From Jiangella endophytica (GTDB taxonomy: Bacteria; Actinomycetota; Actinomycetes; Jiangellales; Jiangellaceae): DNA of 64,000 bases. This document shows, in pieces, positions 40,422 through 48,694 of the stretch. The stretch covers positions 310,001 through 374,000 of the forward strand of contig NZ_QVAI01000005.1 of the NCBI RefSeq assembly GCF_003427025.1, given 5' to 3'. Positions within the stretch are counted from its first letter, which is position 1. The number at the start of each line of letters is the position of its first letter. The notes below the pieces were generated by a model, which worked only from the letters and a program-made list of their open reading frames with translations, was not told the origin of the DNA and made no database searches. The position numbers were made by a program, and so were the translations under genes.

Positions 40422-41881
40422 GCGACCGCCCCCGTGTCGTCGGTGTCGGTGTCGGTGACGACTGTGAAGCCATGCCGGGGCTGCGAGGCCGGGTAGTCGC
40501 GGGCCATGGCGCGGATGTCGTCATCGGTGACCCAGCTGAACCGCACCCGGACCGGGGCGGGGTCGCCGTCGACGAGCACGTACCCGGTCCCAGGCTGAGA
40601 CTCCGGGATCGACTCAGCATGTGCGCCGCGTTCGAGCGCGTCCTTGCCGAGCACCATCTCGACCTCGGACGCGGTGTCGAGGCGCAGCGCGATCTTGGTG
40701 GGGAACAGGTTGCGGGCGTCGACGACGGACTTGCGGGGGTCCTGGACGAACGCGAGCACCGAGACCCCGGCGGCGCGCCCCTGGGACAGGACGACCTTGA
40801 GGGCCTTGTTGAACTGGTGCTTGAGCTTGGTGTCGTCCTGGTAGTCCGACAGGAACGCCAGCTCATCGATGATCAGCACCACGAACGGCTCCTCCGCCGT
40901 GGGCGTGTGCTTGCGGGAGTGGCCGCGCAGCCGCTTCGAACGCTTGCGCACCAGCTCGGCGGCCTCGACGATCAGGTCGACCATGTCGCCGGGCTCGTCA
41001 TCGGCAGCGAACCGGGAGAACAGCGCGCGGCCCATCGCCAGCTCGATGCCGCCCTTCGGGTCCGCACCCCACACCTGCACGAGCCCGGAGGGGACGGCCG
41101 GGGCGAGGGCTCGGACGGTTGACCAGAGCGCGGATCCCTTCCCGGACCCGGTCGCGCCCACGGTCAAGACGTGGCTGTAGAGCAGCCGCAGCCGGTACGG
41201 GGAGCCGTCCTCGGTGAACCCGACCGGTAGCGCCTCGAAGTCCACGTCCGACGCGTCCAACGTCATGGCCGGGATGGGGTCGGTGAGCATGTCCCCGGTG
41301 CTGAACAGCAACGTGACTGTGCCGGGCTGGTCGGAGCGGACGCGGACCTGAGCGACGCCGAACGCGTGCGCCAGGGCGTCGGCCTGGTCGGCGTAGTCGG
41401 CCGGGGACTGGCCGGCCAGTAGCCGCACGTGCACGGCGTCAGCGGCCGGATGCGCGGCCACGCCGATCAGCTCGGGCGCAACGGCGCGGCCGAACGAGCC
41501 AGCGACGGTGAGGCCGCAGCCGGCGGCGACGGTGGGCCAGTGCTTGCGGTAGATCCGCCGGTACCGCCACCGCCCCCGCACATACGCGGCGACCCGTTCC
41601 GAAGACTCCGGGTGGGCGAGCCGCCACACCACCCACGTGATGAGCGGCAGCACCAGGAGCAGGACCAGGCCGCCGGCACCGAGCACGCCGTAGGCGAGCA
41701 GCAGCACGGCCCCGGTCGCGAAGACCTGGGGGAGCTTGCGCAGCAGCATCAGCGGCGTCAGCGTCACCCAGCCCAGGCCGCGCAGCAGCCGCCGGATCAG
41801 CGAGTCGTGGTCCAACAGGTTCTGCACGAACGCCGCGAGGATCTTGACGTTCTTCGCGCTCAGCACGGGTCGGGGCGTCAT
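40418..41881 (-). CDS. FtsK/SpoIIIE-type DNA transfer ATPase (TraSA-like)
   Basis: 487 residues. Two hydrophobic stretches at about 52-90 form membrane anchors, a middle domain follows, and then an FtsK motor. Walker A is GATGSGKG (242-249) and Walker B VVLIIDE (334-340), with LSQGRAAGVSVLAFVQDPRK downstream. This is the only large protein AICEs need to move double-stranded DNA between hyphae, analogous to FtsK translocation rather than type IV secretion. It overlaps rep and the upstream zinc-ribbon gene by ATGA on each side. The C-terminal ~40 residues are likely the sequence-reading winged helix. Confidence 0.9.
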   Translation of the reverse strand: MTPRPVLSAKNVKILAAFVQNLLDHDSLIRRLLRGLGWVTLTPLMLLRKLPQVFATGAVLLLAYGVLGAGGLVLLLVLPLITWVVWRLAHPESSERVAAYVRGRWRYRRIYRKHWPTVAAGCGLTVAGSFGRAVAPELIGVAAHPAADAVHVRLLAGQSPADYADQADALAHAFGVAQVRVRSDQPGTVTLLFSTGDMLTDPIPAMTLDASDVDFEALPVGFTEDGSPYRLRLLYSHVLTVGATGSGKGSALWSTVRALAPAVPSGLVQVWGADPKGGIELAMGRALFSRFAADDEPGDMVDLIVEAAELVRKRSKRLRGHSRKHTPTAEEPFVVLIIDELAFLSDYQDDTKLKHQFNKALKVVLSQGRAAGVSVLAFVQDPRKSVVDARNLFPTKIALRLDTASEVEMVLGKDALERGAHAESIPESQPGTGYVLVDGDPAPVRVRFSWVTDDDIRAMARDYPASQPRHGFTVVTDTDTDDTGAVA

Positions 41882-42054
41882 CGAAGCAGTCCTTCAACGG
41901 CGGTCAGGGCCGTGTGCCGGGCATGGGCGGCAGCGTGGCAGGAGTCGCAGACGGTGTCGCCGGTCCCCGGGTGGAACCACGCCGATGCGGCGGCCACCGG
42001 CCGACCACAGCCGGAACAAGCCACCATCACGGCGACGGTCGGGTGCGCGGTCAT
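41878..42054 (-). CDS. Small zinc-ribbon protein of the AICE
   Basis: 58 residues, ATG 42054, ending in an ATGA overlap with the transfer ATPase. Two C-x2-C pairs (CSGC at 13-16 and CDSC at 36-39) plus nearby His residues suggest one structural zinc. It is coupled on both sides, which argues for real translation. Small proteins at this position in related elements are mostly hypothetical; a role in transfer or regulation is inferred from location only. Confidence 0.6.
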   Translation of the reverse strand: MTAHPTVAVMVACSGCGRPVAAASAWFHPGTGDTVCDSCHAAAHARHTALTAVEGLLR

Positions 42055-42215
42055 GGGCGTTCACCGCAGCGGGTCACCGCGGCGTCACTGGCCGCGTTGG
42101 ACCGCTCGGCCTGGACCTCGTCCGCGCCGACCATGAGGGCGACGACGGTCAGCAGTTGCGCGAGGACGACGCCGAGTGCGGTGAACGGGAGTCGCCAGGT
42201 CGTAGGGTTGGACAC
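42051..42215 (-). CDS. Small one-helix membrane protein (possible Spd-like)
   Basis: 54 residues from GTG 42215, chosen because GGAGG lies eight bases upstream; a longer ATG start is possible. After ~10 polar residues comes a 20-residue hydrophobic helix (FTALGVVLAQLLTVVALMVG), followed by a charged tail. It overlaps the zinc-ribbon gene by ATGA and lies upstream of the transfer ATPase. Spread (spd) proteins in conjugative actinomycete elements are often small membrane proteins in this position, which is the basis of the guess. Confidence 0.5.
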   Translation of the reverse strand: MSNPTTWRLPFTALGVVLAQLLTVVALMVGADEVQAERSNAASDAAVTRCGERP

Positions 42216-42248
42216 ACCAATCCCCTCCATTCGGGGTGTTGATTGGGG

Positions 42249-42297
42249 CCACCGGGGACGGGGTCGGTTTCCTAGGCCTGTCACCCGTCCCCGGTGG
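42249..42297 (-). terminator. Hairpin separating two AICE operons
   Basis: A perfect 13-bp stem (42249-42261 with 42285-42297) and a 23-nt loop, five bases after the stop of the minus-strand gene at 42302. It likely separates the 43.2-42.3 kb transcript from the transfer/replication operon. Confidence 0.65.
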
Positions 42298-42301
42298 GGT
42301 C

Positions 42302-42826
42302 TCATCGCGAGACGGCGCGAACCTCACCGTTGACCGCGTCGATTACAGCCGCCAGCCGCACCACCAGCGCGTCATCCGACGCGGCCGGGTACAGCGACGC
42401 CGGCAGACGGGCGTGCACGATCGCAAGCCAGTCCGCGAGAACCGCCGCGCCGCGCTGGTCGAACGACACGTCGTGCGGTGACCACGCGACCCGGCCACCG
42501 AGGGTGGCGACCAGCCGGATCAGCCGCTTCTCACCGCTGGACATGACGCCGAACGCTCGCACCTCGGGCGAGACCTTCGGGCCTTGCGCGTGCCACTCCC
42601 AGAACGCCGCGTCGCCGTCCGGAGCCGGGTGCCGGGCCTCGTACGCCTCCCACGCGGCCGCGTCCGCCAGGTGGCCGTTGACGGCCGCGGTGACGGCGTC
42701 CAGCCAGCCGGGGTGCTCCTCGATCCGGCCGGCGATCCGCTCGACCAGCTGACGCACCCACGGATGCCGTGCCGCGAGCCAGTCAGCCGCCGCGTACGCA
42801 TCGGTCGGCACATCGAGAACGGTCAT
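42302..42826 (-). CDS. AICE protein of unknown function
   Basis: 174 residues from ATG 42826, directly after the upstream gene's stop (one base between), so translation is probably coupled. It is predicted mostly helical. The central block HPWVRQLVERIAGRIEEHPG and the later VRAFGVMSSGEKRLIRLVAT are the most structured parts. No catalytic motif is recognised. It is a hypothetical protein at a position where AICEs usually carry small conserved genes of unknown role. Confidence 0.55.
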   Translation of the reverse strand: MTVLDVPTDAYAAADWLAARHPWVRQLVERIAGRIEEHPGWLDAVTAAVNGHLADAAAWEAYEARHPAPDGDAAFWEWHAQGPKVSPEVRAFGVMSSGEKRLIRLVATLGGRVAWSPHDVSFDQRGAAVLADWLAIVHARLPASLYPAASDDALVVRLAAVIDAVNGEVRAVSR

Positions 42827-42827
42827 C

Positions 42828-43229
42828 TCAGGCCGCCTTCTCGCTACCGGACGTGGTCTTGCCGGCGTCCTTGCGCGGCGGCGTGTGCGACGCGATCCCA
42901 CCGGCGCGCCACGACTCCACCAGCTGGCCCGTCTTCGTCGCCCGCGCCGACGCCACCAGATCACCGAACTCGATCGGCGAGTAATCCGCGATCTCCGGCC
43001 GCAACGGCGCCGGAACCGTCACCTGCGCCCGCGCCGTCAGCTCCCGGTCGAAGGACACCGTCCGGTAGTTGACCTCGACTGCCCACAACGGCAGATGCGT
43101 CTCCTCGTCGACCGCCTGGCGTTCGGACTGCCGACGCCCGTCCGGGGTGTCCTCCCACTCGTGCACCGAGTTGACGACACCGGTCGCCGTCATCGCCTGC
43201 TGCTTGCTGTCCACTGCATAGGTCGCCAT
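42828..43229 (-). CDS. AICE protein of unknown function
   Basis: 133 residues. It is mostly beta in character at the N-terminus (MTATGVVNSVHEWEDTPDGR and WAVEVNYRTVSFDRELTARA), with a basic, Gly/Lys-rich tail (TPPRKDAGKTTSGSEKAA). Proteins of this kind sit just upstream of the transfer region in related elements, and some are annotated only as plasmid replication or transfer-associated. It is the first gene of the leftward unit and shares an operator-rich 129-bp region with the divergent GntR gene. Confidence 0.55.
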   Translation of the reverse strand: MATYAVDSKQQAMTATGVVNSVHEWEDTPDGRRQSERQAVDEETHLPLWAVEVNYRTVSFDRELTARAQVTVPAPLRPEIADYSPIEFGDLVASARATKTGQLVESWRAGGIASHTPPRKDAGKTTSGSEKAA

Positions 43230-43287
43230 GACCTGTGGCCTCCCTGGGCTCTGTGCGTCGCGCTCTACGACACAACCAACATGGCCA

Positions 43288-43343
43288 GGCTAACTAGGCA
43301 GGTTAGGCAAGTCAATGAATTTGTCTAGGTTGGCTGACTTGCC
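43288..43343. promoter_or_regulatory. Likely operator region of the GntR regulator
   Basis: Between divergent genes, GGCAAGTCA (43306-43314) and its exact inversion TGACTTGCC (43335-43343) bracket the promoter. Half-sites of the CTAAC/GTTAG type (43289-43305) and CTAGGTTGG add a second palindromic set. This is the expected layout for autorepression by a KorSA-like GntR protein. Confidence 0.55.
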
Positions 43344-43358
43344 GATATCCTGAAAGGC

Positions 43359-44201
43359 ATGGCACTTGACCCGGACGACCCGCGTCCGCCGTACATCCAG
43401 GTCGCGAACGCCCTGCGTGCGGCGATCCTGACCCGCAAGTACGCGCCCGGCGAGAAGTTGCCGTCCGGGAGCAAGCTGGCCGAGACCTACGGCGTGGCGC
43501 GACAGACCGTGCAGAACGCGTTGGACATCCTGCGCGACGAGAAGCTGATCGTGTCCCGGCAGGGGAGCGGTGTATTCGTCCGCGAGCGCACGGAGAAGCC
43601 AGTCGGTCTGCGCCCGCACCTGGAGCAGGCGTTCGAGGGCGGCAGCGTCCGGGTCGACTTCGCCGGCTACACGGCAGAGACGCTGCACGGGGCGATGCAG
43701 GAGCCGTTGGACAACATCCGCTCCGGCCGGCTCACACCGCAGGAGATCAGCATCCGCATCCTCATCGCCGACACCACCACGCCGTGGACGCTGCCCCGCC
43801 GCGTCGACGAGCCCGGCGACTATCCGCCGATCCGCGAGCGCATGGCCGACATCGCCGTGCGCCACATCGAGGCCCTACGCCACTCGGTGAACGAGCTGGC
43901 CGAGATCGGCCTCGTGAAGAAGGCCAGCGTCGAAATGCGCGTGCACGGCACGCCACCGATGTTCAAGCTCTACATCATCAACGACGCCCAGGTGTTCTTC
44001 GGCTTCTACCCCGTATACGAACACCAGGTCAGCCTCGCCGACGAGCCGACGACCATCCTCGACCTCGGCGGCAAGGACGCCATCCTGTTCCACCACGCCG
44101 CCACCGACGACGACGAATCCATGGGCTCCCAGTACGTCGCCCAGGCTCGCCGCTGGTTCGACAGCATCTGGACCACCGTCGGCCGCGAGAGCGCCCAGTG
44201 A
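43359..44201 (+). CDS. GntR-family regulator of the AICE (KorSA-like position)
   Basis: 280 residues. The winged helix-turn-helix occupies about residues 10-75 (YIQVANALRAAILTRKYAPG, then SGSKLAETYGVARQTVQNALDIL, then GSGVFVRE). The C-terminal ~190 residues are not the usual UTRA or FCD domain that I can recognise; they include IRILIADTTTPWTLPRR and FKLYIINDAQVFFGFYPVYE. In pSAM2 the GntR protein KorSA represses the activator of replication and transfer, and this gene has the matching divergent position. It overlaps the HAD hydrolase gene by GTGA. Confidence 0.75.
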   Translation: MALDPDDPRPPYIQVANALRAAILTRKYAPGEKLPSGSKLAETYGVARQTVQNALDILRDEKLIVSRQGSGVFVRERTEKPVGLRPHLEQAFEGGSVRVDFAGYTAETLHGAMQEPLDNIRSGRLTPQEISIRILIADTTTPWTLPRRVDEPGDYPPIRERMADIAVRHIEALRHSVNELAEIGLVKKASVEMRVHGTPPMFKLYIINDAQVFFGFYPVYEHQVSLADEPTTILDLGGKDAILFHHAATDDDESMGSQYVAQARRWFDSIWTTVGRESAQ

Positions 44202-44893
44202 CCGCCAGCACGAGCGAACAGCTCGCCAAGCTCATGTCCGGCGTCGAACTCCTAATGCTCGACTTCGACGGCCCTATCTGCAGTGTCTTCGCCGGTCTGC
44301 CTGCGCCGGTCGTTGCTGAGCGACTTCGCCGAACACTTAAGCGTCATGGCCTCGCCATCCCGCCTACCCTAGACCGTGAGCCTGATCCGCTCGCGGTCTA
44401 TCGGCATAGTGCAGCCTACGGGAGCGTAGTAACGCGCCAGGTCTACGAGGAGCTTGTTGTCGCCGAAGTCGAGGCTGTCGCTTCTGCAGTGCCTACGCCC
44501 GGTGCCGTGGACGTGATTCGTGCTGCAGCCAAGTCCGGGCGGCGTGTCGCAATTGTGAGCAACAACGCCACCGTCGCCATACAAGGCTATCTGGCGGCCC
44601 ACCAAATCGGTGGCCTCATCCACTACGTGGCCGCACGCCGAACGCCGCAGCCCGCGTGTATGAAGCCGAATCCTGCATACTTGCTCGAAGCGATGGCCGC
44701 AACAGCTACGCGACCGACATCAGCTGTTCTCGTCGGGGACTCGGAGTCAGACGTCGTCGCGTCCCGGCGCGCAGATGTTCGATCGATCGGTTTCGCAAAC
44801 AAGGCGGGCAAGGCCGAGCGTCTCAGGTCCGTCGGAGCCGATGCCATCACGGATGCAATGCCGGCAATTGCGGCAGCCTTGCGAACGAGTTGA
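44198..44893 (+). CDS. HAD-superfamily hydrolase
   Basis: 231 residues from GTG 44198, overlapping the GntR stop (GTGA). All four HAD motifs are visible: DFDG (motif I, LMLDFDGPICS, ~21-31), VSNN (motif II), the Lys of MKPNP (motif III) and GDSESD (motif IV). The cap is a small helical insertion. It probably dephosphorylates a small molecule. Coupling to the regulator suggests it makes or destroys the regulator's ligand, which is inference. Codon use is less GC-biased toward its 3' half, like the cargo downstream. Confidence 0.85.
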   Translation: MTASTSEQLAKLMSGVELLMLDFDGPICSVFAGLPAPVVAERLRRTLKRHGLAIPPTLDREPDPLAVYRHSAAYGSVVTRQVYEELVVAEVEAVASAVPTPGAVDVIRAAAKSGRRVAIVSNNATVAIQGYLAAHQIGGLIHYVAARRTPQPACMKPNPAYLLEAMAATATRPTSAVLVGDSESDVVASRRADVRSIGFANKAGKAERLRSVGADAITDAMPAIAAALRTS

Positions 44894-44977
44894 GTGACCT
44901 GCACCCGAGGAACCGAGCCAATCAATCTGAGCGTAGCTAGAGTAGGACGAAGCACCGAGACGAGTCAGGAGCACGTG

Positions 44978-46192
44978 ATGCCGGTCAACGATTTGATACC
45001 GGGCGAGAAGCTCAATCTTGATCCAATAATTGAGCCAGATCCAGGCGGATCGTCCGACGAGACAATCGTTCGACGGTACTCAAGCGGCGAAGTGCGCATC
45101 GTCACGGACCAAGCGCGGACCCAGCTGGCAGAACTCCCCCTCGTGCTTGAATCCGGCCGATACGAATTAAAGCCGGAGTATCAGCGACGCCATCGATGGT
45201 CGGTGGGGAAGAAGTCTCGGCTGATTGAATCGTTCATCATGAACGTGCCCGTACCGCCGATCTTCGTGTATGAGTACGAATATTCGAAATACGAAGTCAT
45301 GGATGGCCTGCAGCGGCTCACTGCGATATGGGATTTCTACCGTAACCGATTTGAGCTTGCGGAGCTTGAATACTGGCCGGAGCTGAATGGTCGGATATAT
45401 GATAACCTGCCTTTGCAGCTGCGCCAAGCAATCGACAGGCGCTACATATCAAGCATAGTGCTCCTGTACGAAACGGCGCAGGATCAGGGTGATGCGCAAC
45501 AGCTGAAGGAGCTCGTCTTTGAGCGCATCAACAGTGGCGGAGTGACGCTAGAGCCGCAGGAATCCCGGAACGCACTAAGCAAAGGCCCTTTGAACGCGGT
45601 CCTTCCCAGACTGGCAAGAACTCCCAGTTTTTGTCGTGCGTGGGGGATACCGGAACCTGAGAATGACGCAGACGACCTCGACAGTCCGAGCGAAGACGTG
45701 CTGCGGGACCCACGCTTCCAGAGTATGGAAGATGTTGAAATGGTCCTTCGCTTCTTCGCCCACCGCCAGCGCGGTGTCGAGGGCCCCCGCCGGCTAAAGC
45801 CGTTTCTCGATCAATATTGGTCACGAGCCAACGAGACTTACTCGCGTGATCTTGTGGAAGAGATCGGTGCGCTCTTCGTTCGTACGATAGACCTAGTCGT
45901 CGAAGTCCTAGGTGAGCGAGCTTTCTATATCAGGCGGGAGCGGGGCGGAAGGCGCGATTGGGTGCCGCGTCCTACCCTGCTGGCGTACGACTCTGTGATG
46001 TCGGCCTTCAGCCAGCAGCTCGATCAGGAGCATGACCTAGTTGCGAGGAAGGCGGAGGTAAGTGAGAAACTGGGAGCGCTCTATGACGAGTATTCGACAG
46101 AGTTCGACGGGCGCAAGACAGACCCCAAGGACGTCCTTCGCAGAGATGCACTTATCCTGGAAATGTTGAACCGGGTACTGGATGCGAAGTGA
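44978..46192 (+). CDS. DUF262 (ParB-like/GmrSD-N type) protein
   Basis: 404 residues from ATG 44978, with AGGAG upstream. The DUF262 core is clear: PEYQRRHRWS (residues 67-75), then RLIESFIMNVPVPPIFVYEY, then the ParB-like MDGLQRLTAI (108-117, the usual DGxQR). The C-terminal ~220 residues are helical and lack the DUF1524 HNH nuclease of full GmrSD proteins. DUF262 domains are ParB/Srx-fold NTPase-related modules common in phage-defence loci. The gene is distinctly AT-richer than the chromosome. It overlaps the HEPN gene by GTGA, so the two products are almost certainly made together. Confidence 0.82.
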   Translation: MPVNDLIPGEKLNLDPIIEPDPGGSSDETIVRRYSSGEVRIVTDQARTQLAELPLVLESGRYELKPEYQRRHRWSVGKKSRLIESFIMNVPVPPIFVYEYEYSKYEVMDGLQRLTAIWDFYRNRFELAELEYWPELNGRIYDNLPLQLRQAIDRRYISSIVLLYETAQDQGDAQQLKELVFERINSGGVTLEPQESRNALSKGPLNAVLPRLARTPSFCRAWGIPEPENDADDLDSPSEDVLRDPRFQSMEDVEMVLRFFAHRQRGVEGPRRLKPFLDQYWSRANETYSRDLVEEIGALFVRTIDLVVEVLGERAFYIRRERGGRRDWVPRPTLLAYDSVMSAFSQQLDQEHDLVARKAEVSEKLGALYDEYSTEFDGRKTDPKDVLRRDALILEMLNRVLDAK

Positions 46193-47193
46193 AGCAACTT
46201 CGACAAGCAATTCGATCAAGCGTATCAAAGCTGCGCGCTGATATCGAACTATCCGACTCAACGGAGAGAGCCCTGGTCGCCACCGGTGCGGGCGGCGTAC
46301 AGGTTCGGCGCATGGGCTACGTCGCAGGAGTCGTGTCGTTATACGGCCTGCTTGAGCAGTCAATTGACGAGATAATTCTGGAAGTCGCGGCGAACTATAA
46401 CAAGCTGCATCAATCGTTTCTGACGATGCCAGAACGCGTTCGAAATGAGTTCAAGAGCCTAGCCCTGAACTCCATAATTGATGGCCCAAAGTCGCGCCTT
46501 CGGGCCGATCTTGACGAGGACGACATATTCGTCGCGCTGAACAGCAGGTCAACGAGCTCGCTGCGGAGGCTTGTGCCGGCAGTCTTTACCCGGGCCCAGG
46601 CAAACTATCGGCATCCACTGATCTGTGAGTTGATCGCAAGGCTCGACGTCAAACTGGATGAGCGTGGGCTGGTGACTGCGGCGTCTCTGGCCAAAACCGG
46701 TATGGCATCCGTCTCCTCGTTGCTGGTGGATCTTGTCGACCGCCGCAATTCGTTAACACATGCCTATTCGATCCAGGATGACATTCTAAGATCGCAGCGA
46801 CTACTCGAATACCTAGATGTTCTTGAGCAATACCTGTTGTCGGTGGAGTCGGTCGCCAATCTGAGGTTGTTAGACGAGCTAGTCGCAACTGGAAATGCTC
46901 CCCGTATTGGAATCATGGCGAAGAAATATACTGACTTCATAGGCGTTGACCTGGTTGGTGCGAACCTGGCAATAGGCGATGCTCTGCTGTTCCAAGGCAA
47001 GACGGGCATTTTCAAGGGCGGTAGAGTGACCTCACTGATGGCGGACAACGTCGCACGGGATTCGGTGATCGCTGGCGTGAACGAGGTGGTGCAGCTGGGC
47101 GTTGGCATGAGCGATGGCCCTCCGCGTTTGGGCGAAGGCGCTGCGGTCCATTCGGTGGCGCAGCAATGGGTAGAGCTGCTACCCGAGGCCTAG
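46189..47193 (+). CDS. HEPN-domain protein (MAE_28990/MAE_18760-like), likely RNase
   Basis: 334 residues from GTG 46189. An N-terminal helical region with VVSLYGLLEQSIDEIILEVA, and a later R-x4-H motif RRNSLTHAY (R186, H191), match HEPN RNases of the MAE_28990 type, in which Arg/His form the metal-independent active site. The last ~110 residues (LVGANLAIGDALLFQGKTGI) look like a beta-rich domain. Translation is coupled to DUF262 by GTGA. I infer a two-gene immunity or toxin module: DUF262 as sensor/regulator and HEPN as RNA-cleaving effector. Sampled lines are about 50% GC, far below the chromosome. Confidence 0.7.
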   Translation: MKQLRQAIRSSVSKLRADIELSDSTERALVATGAGGVQVRRMGYVAGVVSLYGLLEQSIDEIILEVAANYNKLHQSFLTMPERVRNEFKSLALNSIIDGPKSRLRADLDEDDIFVALNSRSTSSLRRLVPAVFTRAQANYRHPLICELIARLDVKLDERGLVTAASLAKTGMASVSSLLVDLVDRRNSLTHAYSIQDDILRSQRLLEYLDVLEQYLLSVESVANLRLLDELVATGNAPRIGIMAKKYTDFIGVDLVGANLAIGDALLFQGKTGIFKGGRVTSLMADNVARDSVIAGVNEVVQLGVGMSDGPPRLGEGAAVHSVAQQWVELLPEA

Positions 47194-47270
47194 CACTAGA
47201 AATCGCACCGAATTGCGGCCCGCGAGTGCAGTTTCAAGAGCCTTCCCGCGCGCGGGCGCTCGATTACGTC

Positions 47271-48590
47271 CTACTCTGATGGCGCATCGGGGGCGAGGAG
47301 CCGGTCGTTTTCGCCGCTGTGCGGTGCTGAGTCACCGCCCATCGATTCCTTGACGAATGCGTTACCGACAAGGCTCCAAGGGTCAGGAAGGCCTGACGCA
47401 CTTGTCCGTTGGGTCGCGCTCGCGCCCACGAATACCTTCTCCGCGCCATTTGAGCCCCAGTCGACGCGACTAAAATTCAACCTGCCGTCGAACTGAGCAT
47501 CATGAAAGTCGAAACGTCCATGTAGAACTGAAGCGCCTCTGAACTCCACTTCTCCACCGAGGCCGGCACGCAGAAACTCGGCGTCGATGTCGAATTTAGC
47601 CTTCACGAAGTAGGCGCCATTGAGCATCTTGGACCCCGCGAATCCGCCATGTCTCCTAAACGTAGCTCCAGTAAAGACCGCACGGCCGTTAAAAACGGTG
47701 TCATAGAACCCAACGTCATCCAAGAATACCGAGCCGTTAAACCAGGTGTCACCGTGGAAAGTTGCGCGGTCGCACTTCATGCTCAAGATGACCTTCAAGG
47801 AGAGGTCGAGATTGATTAAATGAGCCCCGCTCAGATCGAGGGCTATATCCCAACTGTTGGGCAACCCTTTCGATGTGCCTCGCTCAGGGAGACGCGACGC
47901 AATCAACTTCTGGGCTGTTAGTCGAACCTGAAATTCCTGTGCCCCGGATTCACTGCCCGCCTCCACGGCCAGCTCCTCGTCCCCCTCCGAACCCATGCTA
48001 AACGGCCCTCTAAATGGCATTCTGAGATAGGCACAGATGACGTCTGCGCACATCTGCCGGCCCGAGACCCAGTCGTCGCCCAGTTCGCGAAGAGCATACA
48101 AGCCGGCGAGCCTGACTGCGGCTTTGTCCGAACCCATCTGCTCTGCGGCTGAGCGGAATCGCTCAGTGAATAGGCGAGTGTCCTCGCGCTTCTCGGCTGC
48201 TACGGCGCGAAGATGATCGGTTTCGATGAACTTCTGTCGCCGGAAAGCGACAACGAGCGCGACGATTCCGCCTATACCGGCAACGGCGGCCAAGCTGATT
48301 CGAACTATGGAGAACATGTCGTCGGGCGTGAGGGTGCCGCTTGTTGTCGCCAGGTCGGGCTCACCCAGTGTTCGCCAGAGGAGAACCATCACGCTGGCTG
48401 TCAACACAGCGCCTAAAAGGAGCCACGTGAGGACGTGGGACGTGAGGCCATGGCGTACCGGGAACCCGGTGGGCGGGAACCCAAGCGCGCTACTTCCGCG
48501 CAGACGTATCCGTCTCACTCTGCCGAGTAGCCCAACAAGCCGACCTCCAATTGAGTTGAGACGGCGGCGTGGCTGGTCGTCCGCACTCAT
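47271..48590 (-). CDS. Membrane-anchored pentapeptide-repeat protein
   Basis: About 439 residues from ATG 48590 (GGAAGG 11 bases upstream; a GTG one codon before is possible). Two transmembrane helices (about residues 50-73 and 95-115: VLTWLLLGAVLTASVMVLL, VAGIGGIVALVVAF) are followed by a helical segment. From about residue 245 there are degenerate pentapeptide repeats of A(D/N)LXX/F type (LDLSGAHLINLDLS, GATFRRHGGF, FRGASVLHGRFDF). Pentapeptide helices mimic DNA in Qnr-type proteins, but function here is unknown. It is convergent with the HEPN gene, 77 bp apart, and may belong to the same cargo. Confidence 0.75.
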   Translation of the reverse strand: MSADDQPRRRLNSIGGRLVGLLGRVRRIRLRGSSALGFPPTGFPVRHGLTSHVLTWLLLGAVLTASVMVLLWRTLGEPDLATTSGTLTPDDMFSIVRISLAAVAGIGGIVALVVAFRRQKFIETDHLRAVAAEKREDTRLFTERFRSAAEQMGSDKAAVRLAGLYALRELGDDWVSGRQMCADVICAYLRMPFRGPFSMGSEGDEELAVEAGSESGAQEFQVRLTAQKLIASRLPERGTSKGLPNSWDIALDLSGAHLINLDLSLKVILSMKCDRATFHGDTWFNGSVFLDDVGFYDTVFNGRAVFTGATFRRHGGFAGSKMLNGAYFVKAKFDIDAEFLRAGLGGEVEFRGASVLHGRFDFHDAQFDGRLNFSRVDWGSNGAEKVFVGASATQRTSASGLPDPWSLVGNAFVKESMGGDSAPHSGENDRLLAPDAPSE

Positions 48591-48694
48591 CACTGGTTCG
48601 GCCTTCCGATTAACTGCCATCGTTACGGGCGCCCCGCGAACTACCAAGGAGCGAACGTCTCAGCGAAGGTACCAGCGGCCCGCGACGAAACTCC

